Shown: piece after piece, positions 7,460-14,272 of the stretch | How the letters are laid out: the number at the start of each line of letters is the position of its first letter | How positions within the stretch are numbered: the first letter of the stretch is position 1 | Origin: Pseudomonadota bacterium | GTDB lineage: Bacteria > Pseudomonadota > Alphaproteobacteria > Acetobacterales > Acetobacteraceae | Length of the DNA: 20,062 bases | Assembly: GCA_021828605.1 (NCBI GenBank) | Contig: JAJZEG010000009.1 | Location: 1 to 20,062, forward strand | Direction of reading: 5' to 3' | The notes under the pieces: generated by a model | What the model was told of the DNA's origin: nothing | Database searches by the model: none | Seen by the model: only the letters and a program-made list of their open reading frames with translations | Position numbers and translations under genes: made by a program

Positions 7460-7686
7460 GGTGTTAGCGAGGGACGGGACGATGATCCGGGTTATTTGAA
7501 GGAAATCATTAAGCGCCTCAACGATTTGTTGGTGACGCGACGCCGCTTCGTGATCAGGCGATTGTCGTCAACCACATCATCTCGATTGCAGAGGAAAGCG
7601 CCGTGGCGATGGCACAGGTTGAGAATAGTGGCTTACGAAACGTAAAAAACACTACATTATTAATATATATCGGGAAAATTCGTTGA
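7460..7686 (+). pseudogene. 3' remnant of a type I restriction subunit gene (HsdR C-terminal region), frameshifted
   Basis: GVSEGRDDDPGYLKEIIKRLNDL reads in one frame (7460-7531). It continues in the next frame as GDATPLRDQAIVVNHIISI, then AEESAVAMAQVEN, to a TGA at 7684-7686. Restoring one T at about 7530 (TTGTT to TTGTTT) would give RLNDLFGDATPLRDQA as one frame, which fits the E-I-x-x-x-L-N-x-L-F-G block near the C terminus of HsdR proteins. The last residues before the stop (NTTLLIYIGKIR) are not HsdR-like and suggest a second break near 7645. The helicase and nuclease domains are absent. The order S then R and the remnants upstream support the assignment, but the stretch is short. Confidence 0.55.
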
Positions 7687-7748
7687 TGCGTCGGAAGGCG
7701 GGGTGGGTTAGGCTTGTAAAATTGGAATTAGGTGGCATAAATGGGTGG

Positions 7749-8918
7749 ATGATTTTTGGGCGTCATGCAAAGCAAAGGCTTCTCGAAGCGCTTGAGAGCG
7801 CCCCTGCCGTTGCCTTGCTGGGGCCGCGGCAGGTTGGGAAGACCACTTTGGCGCAGGAGATTGGCGAGACGCGCGCGTCGATTTATTTGGATCTGGAGAG
7901 CAGTTCGGACCGCGCCAAGCTTGCCGATCCTGAAACCTATCTGGCGAGCCATGAAAACGCGCTGGTGATCCTCGATGAGATCCATCGGGCGCCGGAACTG
8001 TTTCAGAGCTTGCGCGGCCTGATTGATCGGGGGCGGCGTCGGGGGAAAAATGCCGGGCGTTTTTTGTTGCTGGGATCGGCCTCGGTTGATCTGCTCCAGC
8101 AATCAGGGGAAAGCCTTGCGGGACGCATTGCCTATTTGGAGCTTGGGCCGTTCGATGCGTTAGAAATCCCGGTCGATGATGTTGAAACGCTTTGGGCGCG
8201 GGGTGGGTTTCCATCGAGCTTTCTGGCGTCGAGCGATGCTGCGAGTTTCCGCTGGCGGCAAAATTTCATCCGGACCTATCTTGAGCGCGATATTCCGCAA
8301 TTCGGCCCACGCCTGCCCGCAGAAACGCTGCGACGGCTATGGACCATGCTCGCGCACAACCAAAGCGAACTCCTCAACGCCGCAACGTTAGCCCGCGCCC
8401 TCGCCATCGATAATAAGACGGTCGCGCGTTATCTTGATTTGTTGGTTGATTTGTTGCTGGTGCGCCGGTTGCAGCCTTGGCACAGCAATGTTGGCAAACG
8501 GCTGGTGAAGTCTCCGAAGGTTTATGTGCGCGATAGCGGCATCGTTCATGCCTTGCTCCGCCTCTCGTCGCGCGAGGATGTTTTGGGGCATCCGGTGGCG
8601 GGTGGCAGCTGGGAAGGTTTCATTATCGAATCGCTTCTCGCCGCCGCCCCCGAGGGGACGGATGCGCATTTTTACCGCACGGCGGCGGGGGCGGAGATTG
8701 ATCTGATCTTGACCTTGCCCGGTGATCGGCTTTGGGCCGTTGAGATAAAACGCGGTTCCGCACCCAAGGTCGGGCGTGGTTTTCATCAAGCCTGTGCCGA
8801 CCTCAAGCCCGCCAAACGATATGTCGTTTATGGCGGCACCGAGCGATTTGCGCTGAACGCGGACACCGAAGCGGTGGGTGTCGCAGAGCTTGCTTCACAG
8901 CTTTATTCGATGGGTTAA
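7749..8918 (+). CDS. AAA ATPase with DUF4143 C-terminal domain
   Basis: A 389-residue P-loop ATPase of the AAA/DUF4143 type, a widespread solitary family of unknown cellular role. The Walker A motif is GPRQVGKTT (25-33) and the Walker B is ALVILDEIH (71-79). A sensor-like strand LLLGSAS follows. A winged-helix-like part contains LARALAIDNKTVARYLDLL. The DUF4143 region has VYVRDSGIVHALL, GGSWEGFIIESLL, AEIDLIL and WAVEIKRG; the spaced E-x-D and E-x-K resemble a PD-(D/E)XK nuclease-like fold. I chose ATG 7749 because relatives start a few residues before the R-H. The frame stays open back to 7683, overlapping the end of the hsdR remnant, so a longer form is possible. No good ribosome-binding site precedes either start. 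It may have arrived with the restriction-modification locus. Confidence 0.85.
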   Translation: MIFGRHAKQRLLEALESAPAVALLGPRQVGKTTLAQEIGETRASIYLDLESSSDRAKLADPETYLASHENALVILDEIHRAPELFQSLRGLIDRGRRRGKNAGRFLLLGSASVDLLQQSGESLAGRIAYLELGPFDALEIPVDDVETLWARGGFPSSFLASSDAASFRWRQNFIRTYLERDIPQFGPRLPAETLRRLWTMLAHNQSELLNAATLARALAIDNKTVARYLDLLVDLLLVRRLQPWHSNVGKRLVKSPKVYVRDSGIVHALLRLSSREDVLGHPVAGGSWEGFIIESLLAAAPEGTDAHFYRTAAGAEIDLILTLPGDRLWAVEIKRGSAPKVGRGFHQACADLKPAKRYVVYGGTERFALNADTEAVGVAELASQLYSMG

Positions 8919-8933
8919 GGTTCGGTAGTGTCC

Positions 8934-8968
8934 TGTCCCTGGAATTCACTGGATGAATTTCAGGGACA
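8934..8968. repeat. Inverted repeat, 15-base arms
   Basis: TGTCCCTGGAATTCA (8934-8948) and TGAATTTCAGGGACA (8954-8968) are inverted copies with one mismatch, separated by CTGGA. The hairpin lies 15 bases after the ATPase stop codon. It has no T-run, so it is not a typical intrinsic terminator. The right arm belongs to a longer sequence that recurs at 14236-14272. It could be a transposon end, a small palindromic mobile repeat, or a transcript-stabilising stem. The rest of the 8919-9169 gap is AT-rich and probably holds the promoter of the glycosyltransferase gene. Confidence 0.8.
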
Positions 8969-8991
8969 AGCAGGCCACTAACCCATTTAAT
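8955..8991 (+). repeat. Dispersed 37-base repeat, copy 1
   Basis: Starting GAATTTCAGGGA, this segment matches 14236-14272 at 31 of 37 positions by eye. It includes the right arm of the inverted repeat at 8934-8968 and continues past it as AAGCAGGCCACTAACC. Both copies lie in plus orientation at the 3' ends of genes. Confidence 0.7.
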
Positions 8992-9169
8992 TTCCTGCAT
9001 TCGATTTGGCCGTTCCTGGTGCGATTCTATTTCCTAAAGTGCTTGTCACTAAACTTTATGGATAATTCTATTGGTTTTGGAAAACTGATCCCGATATCCT
9101 AGTTCGGAACATATCATATATTCCGATTGTTTATTTCGTCACAGCATCATGTGTACTTGGAGTTGAATA

Positions 9170-10423
9170 GTGAAAACTATCCATGCGGATCAGTCATGCG
9201 GCATTGTCGGTCCGTCCCCGCTTTTATTGTGTTTTTCGCATTTGCGGTGGGATTTTGTGTTTCAGCGGCCTCAGCATTTATTGTCGCGGGCGGCGCTGGA
9301 TTACCGGGTGATTTTTTGGGAGGAGCCTGCCGGGGCGGCTGAGCAAAAACCGGGGATCGTGCCGCGCTTGGAGACGCGCATTACCGCGCAAGGGGTGATG
9401 GTGGCGACACCGGTTTTGCCGCCCGGGTTGGACATAGAGGCCACCAATCGGGTGTTGATCGGGCTGCTCGATGGGTTGCTCGCTGAGCGCGGGGTGCGCC
9501 CGAGCGTGGTGTGGTATTATTCGCCGATGTTTTTGCCGATTGCCGCGCATGTTTCAGCGCAGGTGACGGTTTATGATTGTATGGATGAATTATCGTTGTT
9601 TGAGGGCGCATCGCCGCAGTTGCGACTGCTGGAGCGCCGACTGCTCAAAAGTGCGGATTTGGTGTTTGCCGGGGGGCGGAGCTTGTTTCAATCCAAGCGC
9701 GCGCTGCATGGTCATGTGCATTGCTTTCCGAGCAGCGTTGATGTCGGTCATTTTCGGATTGCCCGGCTGCAAGGCGGCTTGGCGGACCCTTCCGATCAAG
9801 CGCGTTTGGCGCGGCCGCGGCTGGGTTATTTTGGCGTCATTGATGAGCGGATGGATTTGGCGTTGGTGGCGGGAATTGCCGACCGGCGCCCGGATTGGCA
9901 GATTATGATGCTGGGTCCGGTCGCGAAAATTGATCCGGCGTCGTTGCCGCAGCGGGATAATGTGCATTGGCTGGGCGGCAAGCCTTACGCGGCGCTGCCC
10001 GCTTATTTGGCGCATTGGGATGTGGGGCTGATGCCGTTTGCGCTGAATGCCTCGACGCGGTTCATCAGCCCGACCAAAACCCCGGAATATCTCGCCGCCG
10101 GGGTGCCGGTGATTTCCACACCGATTGCCGATGTGGTGAGCGATTGGGGCGAAGGCGGGTTTGTGGAGATTGCCAGCACGGCGGAGCAGGCGGTGGCGGC
10201 GGCGGAGCGGGTGATGGCGCGGGGGCTCAGCGAATGGCAAACACGGGTTGATATGCGGCTCGCGCACATGTCGTGGGATCGGACTTGGGCGGCGATGCGC
10301 GATCAGATCGACCAATTTTTTTCTGCGCCTGCCCCGATGCAGGGCCGCATGGCAACGCTGGGACAAGGGGTTTGGCGCACCGAGCGGAGCGAAACGGCCG
10401 CGTTATCCCGCGTTGGCGATTAA
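9170..10423 (+). CDS. Glycosyltransferase (GT1/GT4-like, TuaH-type)
   Basis: A 417-residue GT-B fold glycosyltransferase, probably cytoplasmic, that would transfer a sugar from a nucleotide donor to a polysaccharide or lipid acceptor. The N-terminal block PLLLCFSHLRWDFVFQRPQHLL is typical of a TuaH-like group. The linker contains VTVYDCMDELSLF. The C-terminal donor domain has LGYFGVIDERMDL, DNVHWLGGKPYAALPAYLAHWDVGLMPF and the phosphate/nucleotide-binding stretch SPTKTPEYLAAGVPVISTPI. The start is GTG 9170 with GGAG (9158-9161) 8 bases before it. It is separated from the following GH1-like gene by 2 bases and forms a transcription unit with it. Substrate and product cannot be told from sequence. 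Confidence 0.85.
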   Translation: MKTIHADQSCGIVGPSPLLLCFSHLRWDFVFQRPQHLLSRAALDYRVIFWEEPAGAAEQKPGIVPRLETRITAQGVMVATPVLPPGLDIEATNRVLIGLLDGLLAERGVRPSVVWYYSPMFLPIAAHVSAQVTVYDCMDELSLFEGASPQLRLLERRLLKSADLVFAGGRSLFQSKRALHGHVHCFPSSVDVGHFRIARLQGGLADPSDQARLARPRLGYFGVIDERMDLALVAGIADRRPDWQIMMLGPVAKIDPASLPQRDNVHWLGGKPYAALPAYLAHWDVGLMPFALNASTRFISPTKTPEYLAAGVPVISTPIADVVSDWGEGGFVEIASTAEQAVAAAERVMARGLSEWQTRVDMRLAHMSWDRTWAAMRDQIDQFFSAPAPMQGRMATLGQGVWRTERSETAALSRVGD

Positions 10424-10425
10424 CG

Positions 10426-11787
10426 ATGCAGGCCCTTGAGCTTTGGGGCGGCGTTGAGTGCAGCGTGGTGCGGGTTGGCGATGTTTGGCGCGATCAGATT
10501 TATGAAACCGGACATCATTACCGGCTTGATGATTTGGACCGGATTGCCGCCCTTGGGATTAAGACCCTCCGCTATCCGGTGCTGTGGGAGCGATGTTCGG
10601 GGGAAAATGCGTGCGGCTGGTCGTGGCATGATGAGCGGCTGGAGCGGTTGCGCGCTCTGGGCGTGGCGCCGATTTTGGGGCTGATGCATCACGGTTCGGG
10701 GCCGCCCGGCATGAGCTTGCTGGATGAGGATTTACCTGCCGCCTTGGCGGCTCATGCCGCGAAGGTCGTGCGGCGCTACCCCTGGGTTCAGCGTTGGACG
10801 CCGGTGAACGAGCCTTTGACCACGGCGCGGTTTTCCGGATTATACGGCCATTGGTATCCGCACCGCTGCGATGAACGCAGTTTTCTGCGCATGGTTGCGG
10901 TGCAGTGCCGGGCGATTTTGTTGGCGATGCGCGCGATTAGAGCGGGCAATGCCGGGACGTCCAGTCCTGGGGCGATGCTGGTGCAGACGGAAGATTTGGG
11001 CCGGGTTTTTTCGACCCATCGGCTCGCTTATCAGGCCGAGTATGAGAATGAACGCCGCTGGCTGAGCTTGGATTTGCTGTGCGGGCGGGTGGATCGGGCT
11101 CATCCGTGGCGGCAGCGTTTTATCGATACCGGCCTGCCGATTTCGTGGTTCGATGATTTCCTGGACGGTGAGGCGGCGCCGGATGTGATTGGGATTAATC
11201 ATTATGTCACCAGCGATCGATTTTTAGATCATCGCACCAGCCTGTATCCGGCGCGGCTGCGCGGCAGCAATCAACGCGATTATTACGTCGATACCGAAGC
11301 GGTGCGGATTGCGCTGCCGCCAGCTTCGCTGGGTTGGCGCGCCCGGCTGATGGAAACTTGGGAACGTTATGGCCGCCCGCTGGCGATGACCGAGGTGCAT
11401 TTGGGCTGTGCGAACGAGGGCGATCAGGTGCGCTGGCTGTTGGAAGCCTGGGAGACCGCTTTGGCGCTCCGCCGCGAGGGCGTGAACATGCAGGGGGTGA
11501 CCGCCTGGGCGTTGTTCGGTGCGATGGATTGGAACAGCTTGCTCGCACGCCGGGATCATCATTACGAGGCGGGCGCATGGGATATGATGAGTTTTCCACC
11601 GCGAGCGACCTTGTTGGCCTCGGTGCTGGAATCACTCGCAAGCGCGGGTGGATTTGCGGGGGCGGTGCTTGATCAGCCGGGCTGGTGGCGGCGGGAGGAT
11701 CGGTTGCACGAGAGTGCCCGCAGTCGGCGGAGTCAGGCTGTCGCGGCGAGGGGATCGGTTGAGCGTGGTTATCCGGTGGCGCAGTGA
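10426..11787 (+). CDS. Family 1 glycosyl hydrolase-like protein
   Basis: A 453-residue TIM-barrel protein related to GH1 beta-glucosidases. The N-terminal LELWGGVECSVVRVGDVWRD and YRLDDLDRIAALGIKTLRYPVLWER blocks match the GH1 start. The acid/base motif is TPVNEP with Glu129 (normally T-x-N-E-P). The nucleophile segment is MTEVHLG with Glu323, where classic GH1 enzymes have T-E-N-G. Both catalytic glutamates are therefore present in atypical surroundings. I chose ATG 10426, two bases after the glycosyltransferase stop; upstream frame extension would lie inside that gene. The last about 30 residues (arginine- and serine-rich) have no barrel character. Relatives beside such glycosyltransferases are often longer, with a C-terminal reductase-like domain; that domain is absent here. 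It may process the product of its neighbour. Confidence 0.82.
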   Translation: MQALELWGGVECSVVRVGDVWRDQIYETGHHYRLDDLDRIAALGIKTLRYPVLWERCSGENACGWSWHDERLERLRALGVAPILGLMHHGSGPPGMSLLDEDLPAALAAHAAKVVRRYPWVQRWTPVNEPLTTARFSGLYGHWYPHRCDERSFLRMVAVQCRAILLAMRAIRAGNAGTSSPGAMLVQTEDLGRVFSTHRLAYQAEYENERRWLSLDLLCGRVDRAHPWRQRFIDTGLPISWFDDFLDGEAAPDVIGINHYVTSDRFLDHRTSLYPARLRGSNQRDYYVDTEAVRIALPPASLGWRARLMETWERYGRPLAMTEVHLGCANEGDQVRWLLEAWETALALRREGVNMQGVTAWALFGAMDWNSLLARRDHHYEAGAWDMMSFPPRATLLASVLESLASAGGFAGAVLDQPGWWRREDRLHESARSRRSQAVAARGSVERGYPVAQ

Positions 11788-11797
11788 GAGTAATATT

Positions 11798-12256
11798 TCA
11801 GGAGCGGGCGCTGGCGGGATCGATCCGAAAGGAGGGCGAATACCAGCCGAGTTGTGATTTGAGACCGTTCAGGTCGCCCAGCACCCAAAGCGAATCGATT
11901 TTGCCAGCGTGGATTTGAAAGAAGGCCGCACCTTCCCATTCGATGCTGGCGCCGGTGGCAGGAACTTCAAGGAACTCGTCCTGATGCTGGCCGCGAAACA
12001 GCATGCGGGCGGCGGCGCGGTCATGATCGGCGACCAGATCGAGGATCAGGCATTCGTAATCACCGAGCGCACGATGGATGCCGCGCAGATAATCAAGGAA
12101 GCCGGGAATTCCGACATGCTCGTCGCCGAGTGAGCCCCGGAAGCGAAATTGTGCGGCGAGAATGTCAAAGGCGATGGCTTCGTTGCCCTGGTTCCACAGC
12201 TCATCATAAAAGCGGCGGACGAGCCATTCGGGGGTGGGAACTGAAGTCAGGGTCAT
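11798..12256 (-). CDS. SnoaL-like / ester cyclase family protein
   Basis: A 152-residue small alpha+beta-barrel protein of the SnoaL-like (NTF2-like) superfamily. Typical elements are the N-terminal helix LVRRFYDELWNQGN, FRGSLGDEHVGIPGFLDYLRGIHRALGDY in the middle, ARMLFRGQHQDEFLEVPATG and the C-terminal strand IEWEGAAFFQIHAGKIDSLWVLGDLNGLKSQLG. Members range from polyketide cyclases to proteins of unknown use, and the set of residues seen is of the general ester-cyclase class. ATG 12256 is chosen; a TTG four codons upstream (12268) is possible, and neither has a clear ribosome-binding site. It converges on the GH1-like gene with a 10-base gap and stands alone on its strand. Confidence 0.8.
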   Translation of the reverse strand: MTLTSVPTPEWLVRRFYDELWNQGNEAIAFDILAAQFRFRGSLGDEHVGIPGFLDYLRGIHRALGDYECLILDLVADHDRAAARMLFRGQHQDEFLEVPATGASIEWEGAAFFQIHAGKIDSLWVLGDLNGLKSQLGWYSPSFRIDPASARS

Positions 12257-12650
12257 GGAAATGCTCAAAATTTATTGGTTAATCAAAAGGATAATCGGAA
12301 CTGGGGTTAATGGGATCGATTGCAACAGCACAAGCGTAGCGCAAGATGATTGCGGAGGGAACAGAAATTTTTGGGGTGGGGCGGTGGGCGTTCCGGCTGT
12401 TGGACCAGCGAAATGACGGATGGATCTGGACATACAACCCTAAACACCTAATTATAGGGGGTGGCGCGATTACACCCGTAAAAATTGAAATGAGCCGGGG
12501 GGATTTTGGGGGCCGATTCACCTGACGCTCGGGTAGGGAGCGTCAGGATCGGACCGCTACTGCCTCCTTAACCGTATTTTCATTTCAGTTGGTTATAGTT
12601 TTATTGATCGCGTTCAAAAAAATCGATGACGGGCCCGGAAAGGTTATGGC
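12257..12650. other. 394-base intergenic region between divergent genes
   Basis: No credible coding frame is visible. The left third (12257-12350) is AT-rich with runs such as AAAATTTATTGGTTAATCAAAAGG and is the likely promoter region of the minus-strand ester-cyclase gene. The middle holds a G-rich stretch. A 10-bp hairpin lies at 12521-12547, and the last 60 bases (TTAACCGTATTTTCATTTC and following) are AT-rich and probably promote the EAL gene. Confidence 0.55.
12521..12547. promoter_or_regulatory. Perfect 10-bp stem-loop in the intergenic region
   Basis: CCTGACGCTC (12521-12530) and GAGCGTCAGG (12538-12547) are exact inverted copies around GGGTAGG. No T-run follows on either strand. It lies about 100 bases ahead of the EAL gene. 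It may be an operator or an RNA structure; function unknown. Confidence 0.5.
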
Positions 12651-13433
12651 ATGACCACTGAGCACATGAAGCAGGCGAAAAAAAACGGCTGTCAGGATTG
12701 TCGTCGCGCGGGTTACGATGATGTGTTGACCATGGCCTTCCAGCCCATTGTTGATATCCGGCATAATGCGCTCTTTGCGTATGAAGCGTTGGTCCGCGGG
12801 CCAAACGGCGAGAGTGCCGGATCGGTGATCCAAGCCGTGCCCGACGATGCCGTTTATGGCTTTGACCAAGCCTGCCGGGTCACGGCCATTGAGCAGGCGG
12901 CTCGGCTCGGAATGGGGGCGGCATCCTGCGCCCTGTCGATCAATTTTATGCCGAATGCGGTGTATGAGCCAGTTGCCTGTATTCAAAAAACCTTGCAGGT
13001 TGCGGCACGCGTTGGGTATCCGACCGATCGATTGATTTTTGAAATCACCGAAAGCGAGGCGGTGACCGATCCAGACCATCTGGCGAAGATTGTTCATGCC
13101 TATCGCGCGATGGGGTTTCGGACGGCGCTCGATGATTTTGGGTCTGGTCATTCAAATTTGAGTTTGCTGGCGCAATTTCGACCGGATATTATCAAAATTG
13201 ACATGATGTTGATCCGCGGCATTGATCATGATCGGGACCGGCAAAATTTGATGCGCCATTGTATGGGTATTTGTAGTGATTTCGGGATTGATCTGATTGC
13301 CGAGGGGATTGAGACCCGTGCCGAGTTTGAGACGCTGCAATCGCTGGGGGTTCGATTGATGCAGGGCTATTTTCTGGCCAGGCCCGGTTGGCAGATTTTG
13401 CCGGTGCCGGATTTTGGAAAATTCAAGAGGTGA
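12651..13433 (+). CDS. Stand-alone EAL-domain c-di-GMP phosphodiesterase
   Basis: A 260-residue protein consisting almost entirely of one EAL domain, which hydrolyses cyclic di-GMP to pGpG and so favours motility over biofilm growth. All metal and catalytic positions can be found: EAL (45-47) in YEALVRG, Asn98 in SINFMP, Glu131 in FEITES, Asp161-Asp162 in LDDFGSG, Lys182 in IIKIDM, Glu218 in IAEGIET, and Gln238 in MQGYFLARP. An active enzyme is expected. The short N-terminal extension has Cys14-x-x-Cys17 (GCQDC) and no membrane helix or sensor domain. That cysteine pair could bind metal or sense redox state. The ribosome-binding site GAAAGG lies about 8 bases before the ATG. A terminator follows at once, so it is probably a single-gene transcript. 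Confidence 0.93.
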   Translation: MTTEHMKQAKKNGCQDCRRAGYDDVLTMAFQPIVDIRHNALFAYEALVRGPNGESAGSVIQAVPDDAVYGFDQACRVTAIEQAARLGMGAASCALSINFMPNAVYEPVACIQKTLQVAARVGYPTDRLIFEITESEAVTDPDHLAKIVHAYRAMGFRTALDDFGSGHSNLSLLAQFRPDIIKIDMMLIRGIDHDRDRQNLMRHCMGICSDFGIDLIAEGIETRAEFETLQSLGVRLMQGYFLARPGWQILPVPDFGKFKR

Positions 13434-13467
13434 GTCCCCTGCCCTGCTGCGGCCAAGGGACTGTTTT
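13433..13467 (+). terminator. Rho-independent terminator of the EAL gene
   Basis: AGTCCC (13433-13438) pairs with GGGACT (13457-13462), with an inner GCC/GGC pair of arms (13441-13443, 13451-13453), followed by GTTTT. It starts on the last base of the EAL stop codon and lies between convergent genes. Confidence 0.65.
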
Positions 13468-13477
13468 AGGTGCAAAA

Positions 13478-14050
13478 TCAGGCGCGGCGGCGGCGATAGA
13501 TCAGGCCGAGACCGAGCAGAGCGGTGGCCAGGAGGGCGAGCGAGCCGGGTTCGGGCACCGAAACTGAGGCGGGCGTTACGCTGAACACGCCGAGGCTGTT
13601 GAGCGTGGCGCTGGATAGCGAGGTGCTGGATAGGTCGCCATAGCCGCCTAGTCCGAAATACAGATTGACGTAATCGGTGGCGGTCCGAAAGCCGAGACCG
13701 TAATAATCGAGATAGGTGGGCACGCCGAGATAAGACTGGGTTGTTGGATAATACAGGATATTATCATTGCCGGGACTGCCGAAGATGCCGCTGGTTTGAT
13801 AATAGGTGCCGGTGGGCAGAAGCCCGGTAATGGCCGCACCATTATCAGTGCCGGTGATGCCGGTGATGGCGAGGCTCGGGGTGAAGAAGCTGCCTGACGG
13901 ATCGCTGGCACCGGTGGTGATGGTGCCGGTGATGATGTCGGTGACGCCGGTTCCGGTATACGTGAAATTGAACGTATCGGCGTGGGCGGAAGCCTGGATG
14001 CCAAAGGCTATGAAAACGGCAACCGCGCTGGCGAGAAGGGTTTTGCGCAT
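13478..14050 (-). CDS. PEP-CTERM sorting domain protein
   Basis: A 190-residue secreted protein. The signal peptide is MRKTLLASAVAVFIAFGIQASAHA, with likely cleavage before DTF (about residue 25). The mature part is rich in Gly, Thr, Ser and Tyr and predicted beta-like. The C-terminal 26 residues are a textbook PEP-CTERM tail: VPEPGSL, a hydrophobic helix (ALLATALLGLGLIY), then RRRRA. In known systems exosortase (EpsH/XrtA) cleaves at the PEP motif and the protein goes to the envelope or extracellular matrix. No exosortase gene is in this window. CAGGAG on the minus strand (about 14057-14062) gives a good ribosome-binding site for ATG 14050. The gene stands alone and converges on the EAL gene, which makes a shared matrix/biofilm theme possible but unproven. 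Confidence 0.9.
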   Translation of the reverse strand: MRKTLLASAVAVFIAFGIQASAHADTFNFTYTGTGVTDIITGTITTGASDPSGSFFTPSLAITGITGTDNGAAITGLLPTGTYYQTSGIFGSPGNDNILYYPTTQSYLGVPTYLDYYGLGFRTATDYVNLYFGLGGYGDLSSTSLSSATLNSLGVFSVTPASVSVPEPGSLALLATALLGLGLIYRRRRA

Positions 14051-14235
14051 GAGGGTCTCCTGTTTTTGGGTTAATTCGAGTTATTTGAAATAAAGCAATA
14101 ATCGTGCCACAAACTTAACCATTTGAAATAAGATTGTTTATTTTAATTTTGTGCAGGGTTCGTCCTATAATTTTCAAGAGTGTAAAGAAAGCAGACACGG
14201 TATTTGAAACTTGGAGCGTATCGACCCCTTTATTG

Positions 14236-14272
14236 GAATTTCAGGGATAAACAGGGCACTCACCTATTGAAT
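14236..14272 (+). repeat. Dispersed 37-base repeat, copy 2
   Basis: GAATTTCAGGGATAAACAGG and following bases match 8955-8991 at 31 of 37 positions. This copy covers the last 10 codons and stop codon of the amidase gene on the minus strand. The left arm of the inverted repeat seen at copy 1 is not recognisable here. Confidence 0.7.

Noticed and set aside
9590..10366. A 258-codon open frame antisense to the glycosyltransferase
   Set aside because: Low-complexity basic composition; it mirrors the real gene and has no supporting signals.
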